Below, one piece after another: positions 53,001 through 64,000 of a stretch of 64,000 bases of DNA. Both the position numbers and the translations under genes were made by a program. Every line of letters starts with the position of its first letter. Position 1 is the stretch's first letter. Origin of the DNA: Casuarius casuarius (taxonomy: Eukaryota; Chordata; Aves; Casuariiformes; Casuariidae). Below the pieces are notes generated by a model. The model had not been told where the DNA came from and did not search any database. It worked only from the letters and a program-made list of their open reading frames with translations. Location of the stretch: assembly GCA_003342895.1 (NCBI GenBank), contig PTFA01000024.1:5017505-5081504 (forward strand), given 5' to 3'.

Positions 53001-54850
53001 GTTTGGAAAGTATAGCTTTCAGGTCTTTGTAATCCAGAAAAATTAGCCTTGTAGTGAACACAGAGCTCCCAAGAGCTACAATTAGTCTGTAAGGAGGTAT
53101 CACTAGGGAGAAATACATAATATCTTCTAATTGTTTTGTATTATCTAGGCATTAGCCTCATTCCAAATCTAGCTATTACTTGACTGTCTTTACAGGATTA
53201 CCTCGTATCAGCTGGCCAGACTTGATGTATTTATGACTTGCGGGACAATATGACCCCTCTTTCTGGTACTTTCATCAAAAAAACAGTACCAAAATTTTAA
53301 ACTGCTTTTAAATTTCTTCCCTTCTCTTTCTCCAAGTTTCCTTTCTAGTTTCTAATCTCATTACTACGGCAGATACCATCTAAATAGGTTAATAGACTGC
53401 TGCTGTGGAGCACTGAGAATCTGCCTAGGCAATCAGCGTTCTGTTTAAAGCAGTCAAGTGAAGTTTAAATTAAAGATGGGGCCTGAATCAAAATGTTAGG
53501 TCTAAGCACCTTTACCCTGTGGGCCAGCCTGATAGGCAGTCATGCTTTGTGGCCCTTTTCTGAGCAGTTCAGTTGTTTCACCTCTCACGCAATCATCAGT
53601 GGGGATTTCTCACTTGCTGCTTGAATGTTTTTAACAGAAAAACAAGGATTCACGCAGAGGGATATTAAACAGAAATGACTGTTGCTAATTAATTAATGCC
53701 AGAGATAATCTTTTCAGCAGGTGAACTGAAAAGATCCACAACCTGCTCCTACACAGCGCATAGATAGGCAGGTCCAGATTCTCTTTGGCGACTGGGTACT
53801 CATCCCCCTTCAGTTCAGGAGGAAAAGATACATAAATTCCTTTGGGTATCTGTGGCCCCACAAATCGTATCAAAGAATACAATAGGCCAAAAAATGTGAA
53901 ATGGAAAGGTGCCTTGTGTCCCCATTTATTCCTGGATAGGGCTCTCGTGCACTGGGCATCTCTGAAGGAGCAGGTGCACCCTGGCAGAAAGGCACTCAGA
54001 GGCACTAGGGGTTCGGAGCTCCCCTCCCAGAGAATGGATGGCAACAGGTATCATCCGGGCTGCCTTGCACTGGGAACTGAGGGATGTGAGCACCTTGTCT
54101 GAAAGGACCCGGTTATTAGCAGCACTCCTGATTTAAGCAGAAACAAAGCAGCTGCCAGCGACAGGCTGTTTGGAAGCAATTCAGCAATTTCTCCCAGGAA
54201 TCGTGGCTATGATGCATCTCATGAGAGTCTTCATGGAAAAAAATGGGAAAGAGCTTGGAGCAGCCCTAAGTAATGCCACACCCCAAATCTAGCCTCTGTG
54301 GGCCCCAAATCTGACCAGAACAGAAATGGCGTAATGCCAAAGTCTGCACCAAGGCCCACCTCTTGTCTTTGTGCCTCTTGGAAGAGTATCACAGAGAAGC
54401 ATAATATTGACAGATGCATAGAGGTGACAAAAAAACAACAACACACACACAAACACAAAAAACGCTACTTCCACTATAAATACGAGTAAGTCACTCCAAG
54501 GACCTCCAACATTAGCACACCGCAGACCTTAAAGGGATTTTGATAGTACAGGTCTAGTGAAAAAACTCTTTCAGACACTTTCTCGTTCTGACCTGCTCAA
54601 TGCACTAGCTGTACAAAATTACCTTCAGCAGCACCCAGCAACTTCTCCACTATAACTCTGTCCACACCACGGATTCTTTATAGCCTTAACTCTACTGAGT
54701 AGCTGAAAGCAATAAAAATACAGGTTTTGCTGACCCTCAAGGAAAAGAAAAGGAGTATTTTGCTGGTGTGGTTGCACCTAGAGTAGGTTTCTCTCTTTTC
54801 CACATTTCTAACTAACAAAAATCTCTGTACAAGCAGAATTTCTACGTACA

Positions 54851-54904
54851 GAGGAAGAGAGAGAGGAAGAGAGAAAACTTTGCAAGGATTTTTTTTTTTT
54901 TTTT
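54851..54904. repeat. Purine-rich tract then T16
   Basis: A GAGGAAGAGAGAGAGGAAGA-type purine stretch lies just left of a run of sixteen T (54889-54904). Confidence 0.9.
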
Positions 54905-57897
54905 AGTCTGCTTATTTGCAGGGAGGGTTGCTAGTATAAGTCAGGAAGAGCTCCTTTAATGCTGAATCTGTGCCTGCCTTTTTGTTGTTGTTGACTTTTT
55001 TCAATCCTATTTCAAGACGGGTCTATATCCTCTTGACAAAGCCTGGCAGCAATATGTGTTCTTCAAGGAGGGATGAGGAGAGATGCTGATCCTCTTTAGT
55101 GCTGTGTGAGTATACGCTGTGGTTTGGAGGGGAAGTGCCTGCTGTGCACAGCAGGAGCTGGTGCCAGGCTGCAAGCTCACGGGATGGTTTGTGACAAGAT
55201 CTGTTTTTTTCCCATATGTTTAAACTTAACCCCCTGCCTCCAAAATGTTTGTAACCGGCTTCCTCCTTCCAGTTTTTCATTGTAACTTAATAACACCTTG
55301 TAATTATTTGTTGTCTGAGGGAGGAGGTTTTTTCCCCCTTCTAATAGGCAGGTACAATTCTTTTTTTGTTAATATGGCACTTTTTCCAAAATACTTCTAC
55401 AGATAATATCATCCATCTTATGAGTTGATTGCCTCTTTGAAGAGACTGAGTGATCATCTTGAACCAGTGCTGCTGATGTAAAGCTTTAACATAAATTGTT
55501 TGCTTGACCTTTTTAAGACTGAAAGTGTTATATTTTCTTAAATTCATAGCAATGTATTTATTTTGTAAGGGGGGAGAAGGCTTCCCTGCCTGTTCACCCT
55601 TTACTCCAGAATGAGAGAAAGGGATATACACTGAGGTTTTGTAAGTTATGTTACTCTAAATACCTCCTTATGGATCTGTTCAGGCTTTCCAAAAAAGCAA
55701 TCCCTCTTATGAGAGTCATTATCATTTATCCTCCAGTTTTGAAAGAGGTGCCATATTAACTACACAGTAAATATTTACATGTTACCTAGACTGGTAGGTT
55801 AAAGCAGTACAACTGACTTAAAGGAGATGAAGTTATAACAGCTAAAGAAGGGCTTATAATTACTCCTGAGCAATTCTGTAGTATGAAGCATCTTTATGGC
55901 AGTATAAAAGCATATTCACGTAAGGATTTATATCAGGAAATGACATCCCTTACCAAAGTGATTGCAATAAGAAAACACTTAAAGTTCAGGCAAGCTATAA
56001 TGATCTTGCCAACGTATCTCATATATATTTTCTCTGTAGGAGGGTTTTCTCAAGGACTGAGGGCTTCTCTTGGGAAGGTATTTATAATATTAGTATTAGT
56101 AAAGTATTAGGAGTCACTAGGTGTTACCCTATGCAGTAGCATCCCCAGTGTGGAGACGGTGTGCCCCTCTCACTTAGGCTGCTATGAAGTGCATTGCTGT
56201 TTTCCCTAAGATCCTACATACCCCTTAGGATTGGGGGCCGAGGGAAGTAGATGCACCTATCCTGTGCATCAATTGCCAAACTTACACAGAATTAAAGACC
56301 AAGTCAAACAGCCCTCTATTTTGTGCTAGTTTAGTAGCCCCAGACTGGACGGCAAATGTCAATACTGAATGAACTCGTCAGCTCGTCACAAATGTCTCCG
56401 TTGTTAAACTTGGCAAATTGTTGTGCAAGACCACAGTGGGGATCTTCCTGCTCTATCATCCAACTTTTATTTGTTCTTGTCATAACAAGTTTAACAAGTT
56501 TGAATAGGGAGTTCAGGGGCAAAGCCCACATCCCGACAGCTGAGATACCTGTTCTTAAACATCTATTTCTAGTGGTATTTTTATGTCAGTATGTTCCAGC
56601 CAGTATTTCCAAGGACTGAAGAAAATCTTTCACTCTGTGTTTCCATAATTTTGATCACCGGGATTACATCGGTTATGCATCAAGGCTTAATAATGGATCT
56701 GTGGGTGGATTGTTTTTTGAATGAATGAGACATGACCTCTGAATGTCAACCGATTTCATGGAGGAACATGTGCACAAGACAAGGACTGTGGCAGCTGTAC
56801 AGTGACATATCTCAACTTTTAAAACAGTTTGTAGCTAAAGTCTAACATTTTTCAGATTAAATTGCCTCTTTTTTTTCCTTTATGTCTCCTGAATTTGGCA
56901 ATAATCATACACATCCCTACTGTAATAAACTCAGTCCTTCTCCCAATAGGCAATGAACTGAAACAGGCAGAGACTCAAATGCTGAATTCTACTCCAACTA
57001 AAAGCCTTCTGTGTAGCCCCTGTAGAGATAAGCTAGTTACAGATAATAAACTGGTTGCCTAGTTCATCCTTCCAATTGCTTTTTCAGAGATCTGAGCTAT
57101 TACATCAGCATAAATCCAGACAGATGCCATTAATTTCAGCACTCAGGCTGGACACCCAGAAAATGGAAGCAGAATTTAGGCCTTTAAGTATCTGTAATTT
57201 ACACTGATTACAGTCTTAAGTTTTTGACCTTGGTGGAACCTCCAAGTCTTAAACCCAGAGAATTAAGAAGCATTTCATAAATTACTAGTGCTTCCTATGA
57301 CACTTTTTCACATTCCATGAACAGACCAGGAGTTTACTTTTAAAGAGTTTGATACTTATCTTCAATAGGCAAATAATAAGTAAGATCACTCCAAAAGCTT
57401 AAGTCCACAGAAATGAATAAATGAGAATTTCAAAATTTCAGCTTTCTGAGACAGGATAAGGACAGTGTAATCTAGCGTATCTAGAGAACTTTCTGACTAC
57501 CCACGCGTATACATGTAAAACAACACAGAAAATAAAAATTGAGAACTTTGTCAGGGGGAGCAGTTCTAAAGTATGTTTCCCTAATAAAACCTGTTAATAA
57601 ATAACACAACTCATTTTGACCTGAAGCAAAGAGGAGAAAGATCTCTCCAAATGCCATTTGCTGATTGTTAGCACCAAAGGGAGAAACAGCTGTTTCAGCA
57701 GGTGTCTTCGTTTGCACTGAGCTATATTTCAGCAGGTGCTTGGATAAAAAATACTCATCCCACATCTTTCCCACTACTTGAGACCAAATAATTGCTGTAG
57801 AAGTCAATCAAGAGAGCTGAGACTATGAGAGATGTTAGTTAACAAGCGCTAGTCTCTCCAGGTGAAGACGGAGACCTCTTTAGGAAGATTAATCTAC

Positions 57898-57937
57898 AAT
57901 GATACTATGGATAAGGCAACGATACTATGGATAAGGC
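57898..57937. repeat. Two-copy 20-bp tandem repeat
   Basis: The unit AAYGATACTATGGATAAGGC occurs at 57898-57917 and 57918-57937, with a single T/C difference. Confidence 0.97.
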
Positions 57938-60135
57938 ATTAAATAGTGAAAGTGAAAAGTCACATAAGTGTAATGAAGAGAGTTCTCTACAGTCCATAGT
58001 GCAAGTTTTCTGCTGATGACCTCCTTGTCATCATGCAGAAGCAGGTGCTACGTAACTCAATATGAAAATCCTGCTCTCAGTCTCCAGCTACCCCACCTGC
58101 ATGCACATAGCTGACGGCACAAGTGCAGGTGGTCTTTAAGGAATCAAGTCATCAGACCTCTTCAGCTGACTGAATTACGAGTTTTCCAGCTCTGAGCTGA
58201 TACCCATCTTTATAGAAACAGCCATTAATCTAGAAATGGAAAATCTGTTTTTCACCACCACGAGCAGCCCCCATTCCTCTCCCTCCCTACCAAGCTGAGA
58301 GCCGTAAGCCCAAAGTTATCACGTAAGTGTCAGTGAGGGCATCCCTCACTGCGGCTACTGATGCTGTGCCAGCACGCAAAGGCACAGGCGGGATTCACTG
58401 CACCAGAGAGAAACCAGAGAGTTGTACCCTTGATTTAGTCTGCCCTAAAGGGCACTCATCTTACAGGGAGAGATCCTGGCTACCAGTCTCCATTTACAGA
58501 TTTCTTTCTAAATTACACAGAGACAGTTGAGGTAAAAATGCGTATATTTGTCACTGTACAAGGAGTACAGATTTATGCGTCTTGTTCTTTCTAGCCCACG
58601 GGGTTTTTTGGTACAGAGGGACATAGCTTTAAAAGAGCAGTGTACAAGTTTAGACCTCCTCTGTGCTATGAAGTTAGCCTGTATTTTGGTGGCAAGGTCA
58701 TTCTCTACAGACATGGGAGAGCTGAGCTTGAATTGCCTCAGGTGGAGAAAAGGCTAGAATATATCCCCAGCCACCTGCCCTCTACAGCTCTGACAATAAT
58801 AACCATATCAGTGAAACGGTCAGAAAGGAGGTGCACAAAACTCCCATGGATGAGTCGCGAGCCTGACGCAGCTCATGAGACGGAAGCAGAGTTGAGCCAG
58901 GGATGCTCTCTGAACAGCCAAGCTCTGTGTTACTTACAGGAGCAAATTAAGCACAATAGTATCAAAAGTCCTTCAGTAACCTCTGGTATTTAAAAAAAGT
59001 GAATTAATTGCCCTTTTGCCTCCACTTCCTTTCCTGCTCAGTCAGACAAAGCGTCTCAGTTGTATTCCTGTAGGCACTACCAGAAGCAGATTGCAGCCTT
59101 CAGGCTGGCAAGAAAGAGAAGCTGAAAACAGACGTTTTGCTTTTTTCTGGCTTCTAATAACCCTGCAATGGCTCCTTGTCCTTGACACGACCCTGGCCTA
59201 TCCTCGACCCATTTATTCTTTTGAATTATTAGCACAGATTTCTATATTTTTGCAGGCATCTAACAGAAGGCCATTCGGCTCTTTCCCTATGTCAGGAAGT
59301 CCTTTTTTATATACACTGGACGCACCGCATGGATGGGCCAGTGTGTCCCAGGCATTTCATGCTCCCTGTGCTTCTGCTTTGGGTATTGATTTCCCACATC
59401 AAAATACAGGCACCCTGAATGCAACGTAACAAGTAACCATGTGCCAGCTCTTTCACGGTAATTGCACACGTACTTGTTCTGAATCTGTGATGAACATGTT
59501 GTTCACTGCCTTCTGGTGAGAAAAAAAAAGAGTAATTTTTTTCAATAGCATAAGGTAATAGTTCACACATGAGCCTGTCTGTACCTTACAGTAAGTGGTA
59601 GATAATCAAAGGTAATGTGCATTTTATAGCTATTTAATTTGAATGGATTTAGGGGGAAAAAATGTATCATTAATCTACCCTGAGATGTGTGGTGTCCCCA
59701 TCTTCAGGGTAGTAACGGATTAGATAGTGAAGTGCTTGACAAGGCATTGCCTGTATAGAGCTATATGGGTGGAGTTTATACTGCCCCAGAGCCTGGTGAA
59801 TTCAGATTTTTTAACTGAGTGCCCAAGTAGGGGTATGAAGGCTATTTCAACAAGTGACAAGTTTGCTAATAAGCCTTGGTAGCACAGATCAGGCTCAAAG
59901 GCTCTACAAAACCCGCGTGGGGCAGCACCTCTCCTGCTGTCCTTGTCTCCTCTCTGTGTTCACACCGAGCTCCCCCTCTGCTCACACTATTTCCTACAAG
60001 AAGCAGGGTCAGAGCTGAAGGAGAAAGGAGAAAAGCCCAGTGCAAGCGACTGCTCACTTCATCCTGGAGCCTGTCCCCATTCGTCCCAAATAGAGTTGGC
60101 TAGAAAACAACAGGCATGTTTCAAAGAAGTCCCAG

Positions 60136-60160
60136 ACTTTGCAATTTCTTATTGCAAAGT
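60136..60160. repeat. Perfect 10-bp hairpin with 5-nt loop
   Basis: ACTTTGCAAT, loop TTCTT, ATTGCAAAGT, followed by TTTT. It resembles a terminator shape but there is no associated gene, and such hairpins do not end RNA polymerase II transcripts. Confidence 0.8.
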
Positions 60161-62570
60161 TTTTATTGCACTTCTTTCTTTGCCTGGTGAAAAATGAAGA
60201 GACTTCTATACGCTACCAAGTAAAACACCAATCATAGAAGTAAAGTTTGATCTATTGTTTGACTGGGCTTGAATACAAGCTTTCCAAATTTCTAGCAAGA
60301 TTCCCTAAGTTTCCTTCTTCCCCCCGTCCTCAGTTCTTGTCATTTTTTGTTTTGCTCAAACAACACTTAAAAGGAAAAAATTTGAAATCAAAAATGCTGA
60401 TATTAAGGAAGACTTTTTCCGACTCTTTCTCAAATATGCAAATGCAAATATGAACTGAGCCTGGATTTCCAGCTTTCTGGAAGTTTATTTATCAGTAGCA
60501 GCAAAGCTCCTTGAGCATGTGCACGCACCCACATACACACACCCCCCAAACCGTACAACAGAGCTCATGACAGGTCTTTCACGATGGGAGCGAAGAAGCC
60601 TGGTGGTTGCAAAATAAACAAACTAATTAACAAGAGTTAGTTTTAAAACTTTATCCTTGGAAAGCAATGTGATAGTAATAGAGATTACACTCCAGTCCTG
60701 GAGCCCTGCAGAGAGGGAAACAGATTAGATTTCATTTCATTGCCTGTGGGCTTTTTTTAAGCCTTTTTTCTAAACCTCCAACCAAACACCATCCCTCGTT
60801 TCCCCTGACAGCTTCTGTTGTTTTTCATTATTATTTCATCCTATATTTTATCATGTGGTTTCTGAAGAAAGTTCAAAGTTGCTTTTGTTTTTCACGATTT
60901 GTCATGTCCTGGTACATTGAGTAAAAACCTCAACTGCACTGGCTGGAGCCACACACTTGAGCTGTGGCCCGTAACTGTCCCCATATTTACAGTACAGGGA
61001 TCATTCTTGGCTCTCTCCAAACTACATACAAAGCCGGGGCCATCTGCAGCCCCAGCACAAATAGAGGCAAGACCTTGCCCATCTTTTCCACGTATAGGGA
61101 ATACCTGAGAGAATCGCGCGTGCTCTAGGTGCCATGCTGCTCTACAGCCTACCTCCCTCCACCTCCCACGCCTGCCCGTAGCTATGGGAAAAAACAACTG
61201 GCGGCAATGCCAAACGGAGGACACCAAAAATTACCCTTCCTGCAAATCGGCACCCAGACAGGGCCTGGACTCTTTCTGTACAGCTCATTGCACCCACAAG
61301 GCACTGCCTGCAAAGCACCTCACTTCCACCACACACATGAATACCTTGACATGGTATTGCTAGCTATTAATGAGATAATTTCTCCTGATTTGCATTAGAC
61401 AGTTCTGCCAGAATAAAATGAGAGGGAAAAAAAAAAAGTTTCTGCCCCTATGCCAACAGTTTATTTGCAGTTACTTTCTATGAGAAGAGCTGGCTTTGAT
61501 CAACTCAGCAGAAGAACTCTGCACTGCAGTCAAGTGCCTGTCTGTCACGACTGTGTATGTGGCCACAGCAAAATCATCCTCATGGTGATTTTTGACAAGA
61601 ATAAACCAAGCAGACAAAAGCAGAGCTAAGTGAGAAGTTTTCCTCATGGTGATTGTGCAGAAGAAATAATGCACACAAGCTCCTATCCATGCTCTGCCGT
61701 GACAAGAAGCCCAGCAGTGGATTTGACATGAGGCACAAGCCCACAGGCTGAGGGGCTGCCTCCTCCCTCCAAACGCCCCCAATTTCTGCAGCCCATCAGC
61801 AGAGGAGTTAATACAAATGCAGCATCTGAAAAACAAAATCAAACTCAATGTGGAAATAATTGCAGTTAGTACAGTGCCTCTTGCTGGCTTTTCAGTGCAT
61901 CCTAAATTAAAAACGGACATAGAGCTTTGCTTTCTGCTTTCTGCTGCCCTCACTTATGTTGCTTCTCACTTTCTTGGCCACAGCAGATTTTTTTAGCCAC
62001 CTGATTGGAATGTGAGAGTGTAGAGAGCTAGAAAATGTTTTCCGTCAAGTGAACAGCAAAGATAGTCTTTTGGGATTGTGAAAAGAACAGGAATAGTTGG
62101 GATTTTTCCTGTGGAAACACTGAGGGCCATCCTTCCGGAATAGAAAAAAATTAATTGATGGCCACCTGACAGGTGTTATTTTCTACCAGTCTCTTTGCCT
62201 GCATCTACGCAATAACAAGCAGACATTGGTCAATAATAGGATCAATAATCAGAATTAAAGCTAAGGATATTAAAATTGCTATAACTACGCTCCAGACAGA
62301 GCTAGCCAGCAAATTGATTCCCTGTCCTGCAAACGTTGAGATGTTTTACATCTCATCTTGATGCTTTGCATCAAGACAAAGCCAAGGTTTTTTTTAATAT
62401 TTCTTTTGCAAAAATAAAAAGAACTTGCTAGACACAAAAGAGAGAGGAAGGCAGAAACAGATGAACAGAGATGGGCTTCAAAATAACTGATATACTTTTG
62501 GCTAGACACTCAAATTAGATTTTTGTGAAAACCCAAGTCAGCTCCTTAGGCTAAAACAGAAAAACTAGGA

Positions 62571-62631
62571 ATTCAAACCTGGGTCTCACAAATCCCCGCT
62601 GAGAGCTACAACTGTCAAATTATTCCTCTTT
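62571..62631. repeat. Degenerate interspersed repeat copy B
   Basis: This is the partner of 5983-6041 in the same orientation, sharing ATTCAAACC..GGT.TC and a following GAG.G core, then a C/T-rich end (TCCTCTT). The assignment is by eye only. Confidence 0.4.
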
Positions 62632-64000
62632 TTTGAAGGTGAGTACCTGTTCCTGAACAATGCTCTGTCAAAACGATACATTTCCACAGCCTCTCATTTG
62701 GACATCTGGCATTTTCCAATTTGTCAACATTTCCACCCAGCTATAGTTGCAGGAGCACACCTTCATTGTCAGCCTAGCAGAGCGGTTCCTTGAGGCTGCT
62801 TCTTTGCAAGCCCAGAAATTCAGGCTGGCATAAAGACAGAGCATTTTAATTGTTTTCTTTGCACCCATAGATAAGTCATTTTGTTAAGTGGACACTTGGG
62901 AGTGGACACTTTCTGACATTGTATAAGCTTAACAGAATAAGCTTTACTGAAAGTAGGACTTTGCTTTAAAAACAATATAACCAACCCTGTATTTGAATTT
63001 TTGACAGCAAACCATTTTCCAATACAGTTGCGATATTTTGCTCCCCTATTCCTGACTAGAGGTTCAATTCTCCCTTCAGAAGCAATACCACTTTACAATA
63101 TTCCCAGCTCTCTGCCCCTTTCCTCCAGTCTCCACCGCAGGCGATGCCACCCCCTCAGACAGACTGCTCAAGTGCTTGTAAGGCTTATGCACTAAGCTAG
63201 ATTGGGGGAAGTGATGAGAGCAAAAAACAAGCTCTGATGCAAAATCTTTTACTCATCTATCTACTTTTTTGGTACTAGATCACAGGCAGGTGTTACAAGA
63301 CAGACTGTCAAGCTGCAGTAGAAGGCAGGAGGTTGCTGTAGGTCATGATTTCACGTTCTCTAGGATGGAGTTGTTTCATACTCAGGCTGGCCACCACTTT
63401 GCAGCAGTGTAATGCTCAGATTCAATCCCTGTCATGCAGTAGTAGCATCACACCAACTAATTTAGCTTTTCAGAATTGTATTGAAGCACAGTAAATTGCT
63501 GTGGTAAAATAAGCCTGCGGCATTAATGCCACCCATGCTAGCATTGCCCTGTGTGTGGTTTGAGCACCATGCAATATCAAAAACAGAAGGGTGAACTGTA
63601 AGTAGCATATATAACAGTGCGGTATGTGGCCTATACTTTGTCACTCTGACTTCTCAAGCCTCCCTGTTGTGGGGTGTACAATATTTTCCTTTTTTTGTCA
63701 ATGCTTCATTAAAGTCCCCCCCCCAAAAAAAGTGTTATTTCTTCATTAGACGACTCTTATTGCCTAATATTGTAACCCATAGCTAAAAGTTTCCAGAGAT
63801 GTTCTTTCTAATATGGCAATTTATCCACACAGAGTCTGTTCACAGTTTGGGGAGAAAGATAGTACGCAAAGCCTGTAGAGCAGCAGAAAAACCCTTAGGG
63901 AGAACCCTCTAATATACCTCCCAAAAATATGTTTTAAGTGACCTGCTTGGTATCCCTGTCACGTTAATGTATATATAAAGCTCTCCCATTAGCAGCAGAG

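Larger units (their letters stand above)
47001..64000. other. Intergenic-like sequence, no exon supported
   Basis: Mostly AT-rich unique sequence with simple repeats and short palindromes. Open frames at 47051-47521 (minus), 59016-59429 (plus) and 61471-61953 (minus) are over 130 codons, but I recognise none, and the two minus-strand frames begin at GTG rather than ATG. No tRNA, rRNA, LTR pair or reverse transcriptase segment is apparent. Confidence 0.5.

Noticed and set aside
58640..58993. Plus-strand open frame of 117 codons
   Set aside because: No recognisable domain; overlaps another frame and sits in otherwise ordinary AT-rich DNA.
59016..59429. Plus-strand open frame of 137 codons with a hydrophobic stretch
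   Set aside because: The hydrophobic part (FAFFWLLITLQWLLVL) is internal and could pass for a membrane segment, but there is no homology, no splice support and poor codon regularity.
60136..60164. Hairpin plus T-run resembling a bacterial intrinsic terminator
   Set aside because: The window is vertebrate nuclear DNA; such a shape has no terminator role here and there is no gene ending at it.
61471..61953. Minus-strand open frame of 160 codons
   Set aside because: It also begins at GTG, has mixed composition without a domain, and no transcript signals. Its cysteine and hydrophobic stretch does not resolve into a signal peptide or membrane protein I recognise.
63714..63731. C9A7 run that might mark a retroelement end
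   Set aside because: No retroelement body or target duplication next to it; ordinary simple sequence.
36230..64000. TDGF1 (EGF-CFC) gene expected next to LRRC2 by mammalian synteny
   Set aside because: I looked for the CxNGGTC EGF signature and the CFC cysteine cluster on both strands and did not find them.

Overview
This is a vertebrate nuclear window, almost certainly from a bird. The evidence is widely spaced exons with GT-AG boundaries, AT-rich introns, one CpG island, microsatellites, and a fragment with the 3'-end signature of the CR1 LINE, the dominant avian retrotransposon (about 29125-29215). Nothing looks prokaryotic, and no CRISPR array, prophage or operon is present. I cannot name the species.

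The one gene I can support is LRRC2 (leucine-rich repeat containing 2), on the minus strand and only partly inside the window. Three coding exons are clear: 25786-25931 (start codon at 25910), 15669-15879 and 7825-7981. Their splice phases match exactly (2, then 0, then 1). The joined reading frame gives the N-terminal 163 complete codons of LRRC2: a short N-terminal segment, a basic helical stretch, the EWNF..ECRKKGIPQ block and the first leucine-rich repeats. The remaining repeats and the C-terminus must lie to the left of base 1. A CpG island at about 35755-36060, some 10 kb upstream of the start codon, is the likely promoter. A plausible non-coding first exon ends at the splice donor at 35766/35765.

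Layout: 1-7824 is LRRC2 intron. 7825-25931 holds three coding exons and two introns of about 7.7 and 9.9 kb. 25932-35766 is probably the 5'UTR intron, with the CR1 fragment and a CA microsatellite. 35755-36060 is the CpG island, which also starts an open 84-codon reading frame on the opposite strand. 36230-64000 looks intergenic, or like an intron of an unrecognised gene. I found only simple repeats, degenerate interspersed repeats and short palindromes there, with no exon I can defend.

I found no clear previously undescribed system. The best leads are: (i) two 108-bp arms, 95% identical and inverted, separated by 814 bp inside an LRRC2 intron, which could fold into a long double-stranded RNA; (ii) the divergent small ORF and G-rich minisatellite in the CpG island; (iii) a short upstream ORF overlapping the LRRC2 start codon; and (iv) a nested inverted repeat near 49.7 kb. 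Most long open frames in the window lack homology, splice context or even an ATG, and I treated them as chance.
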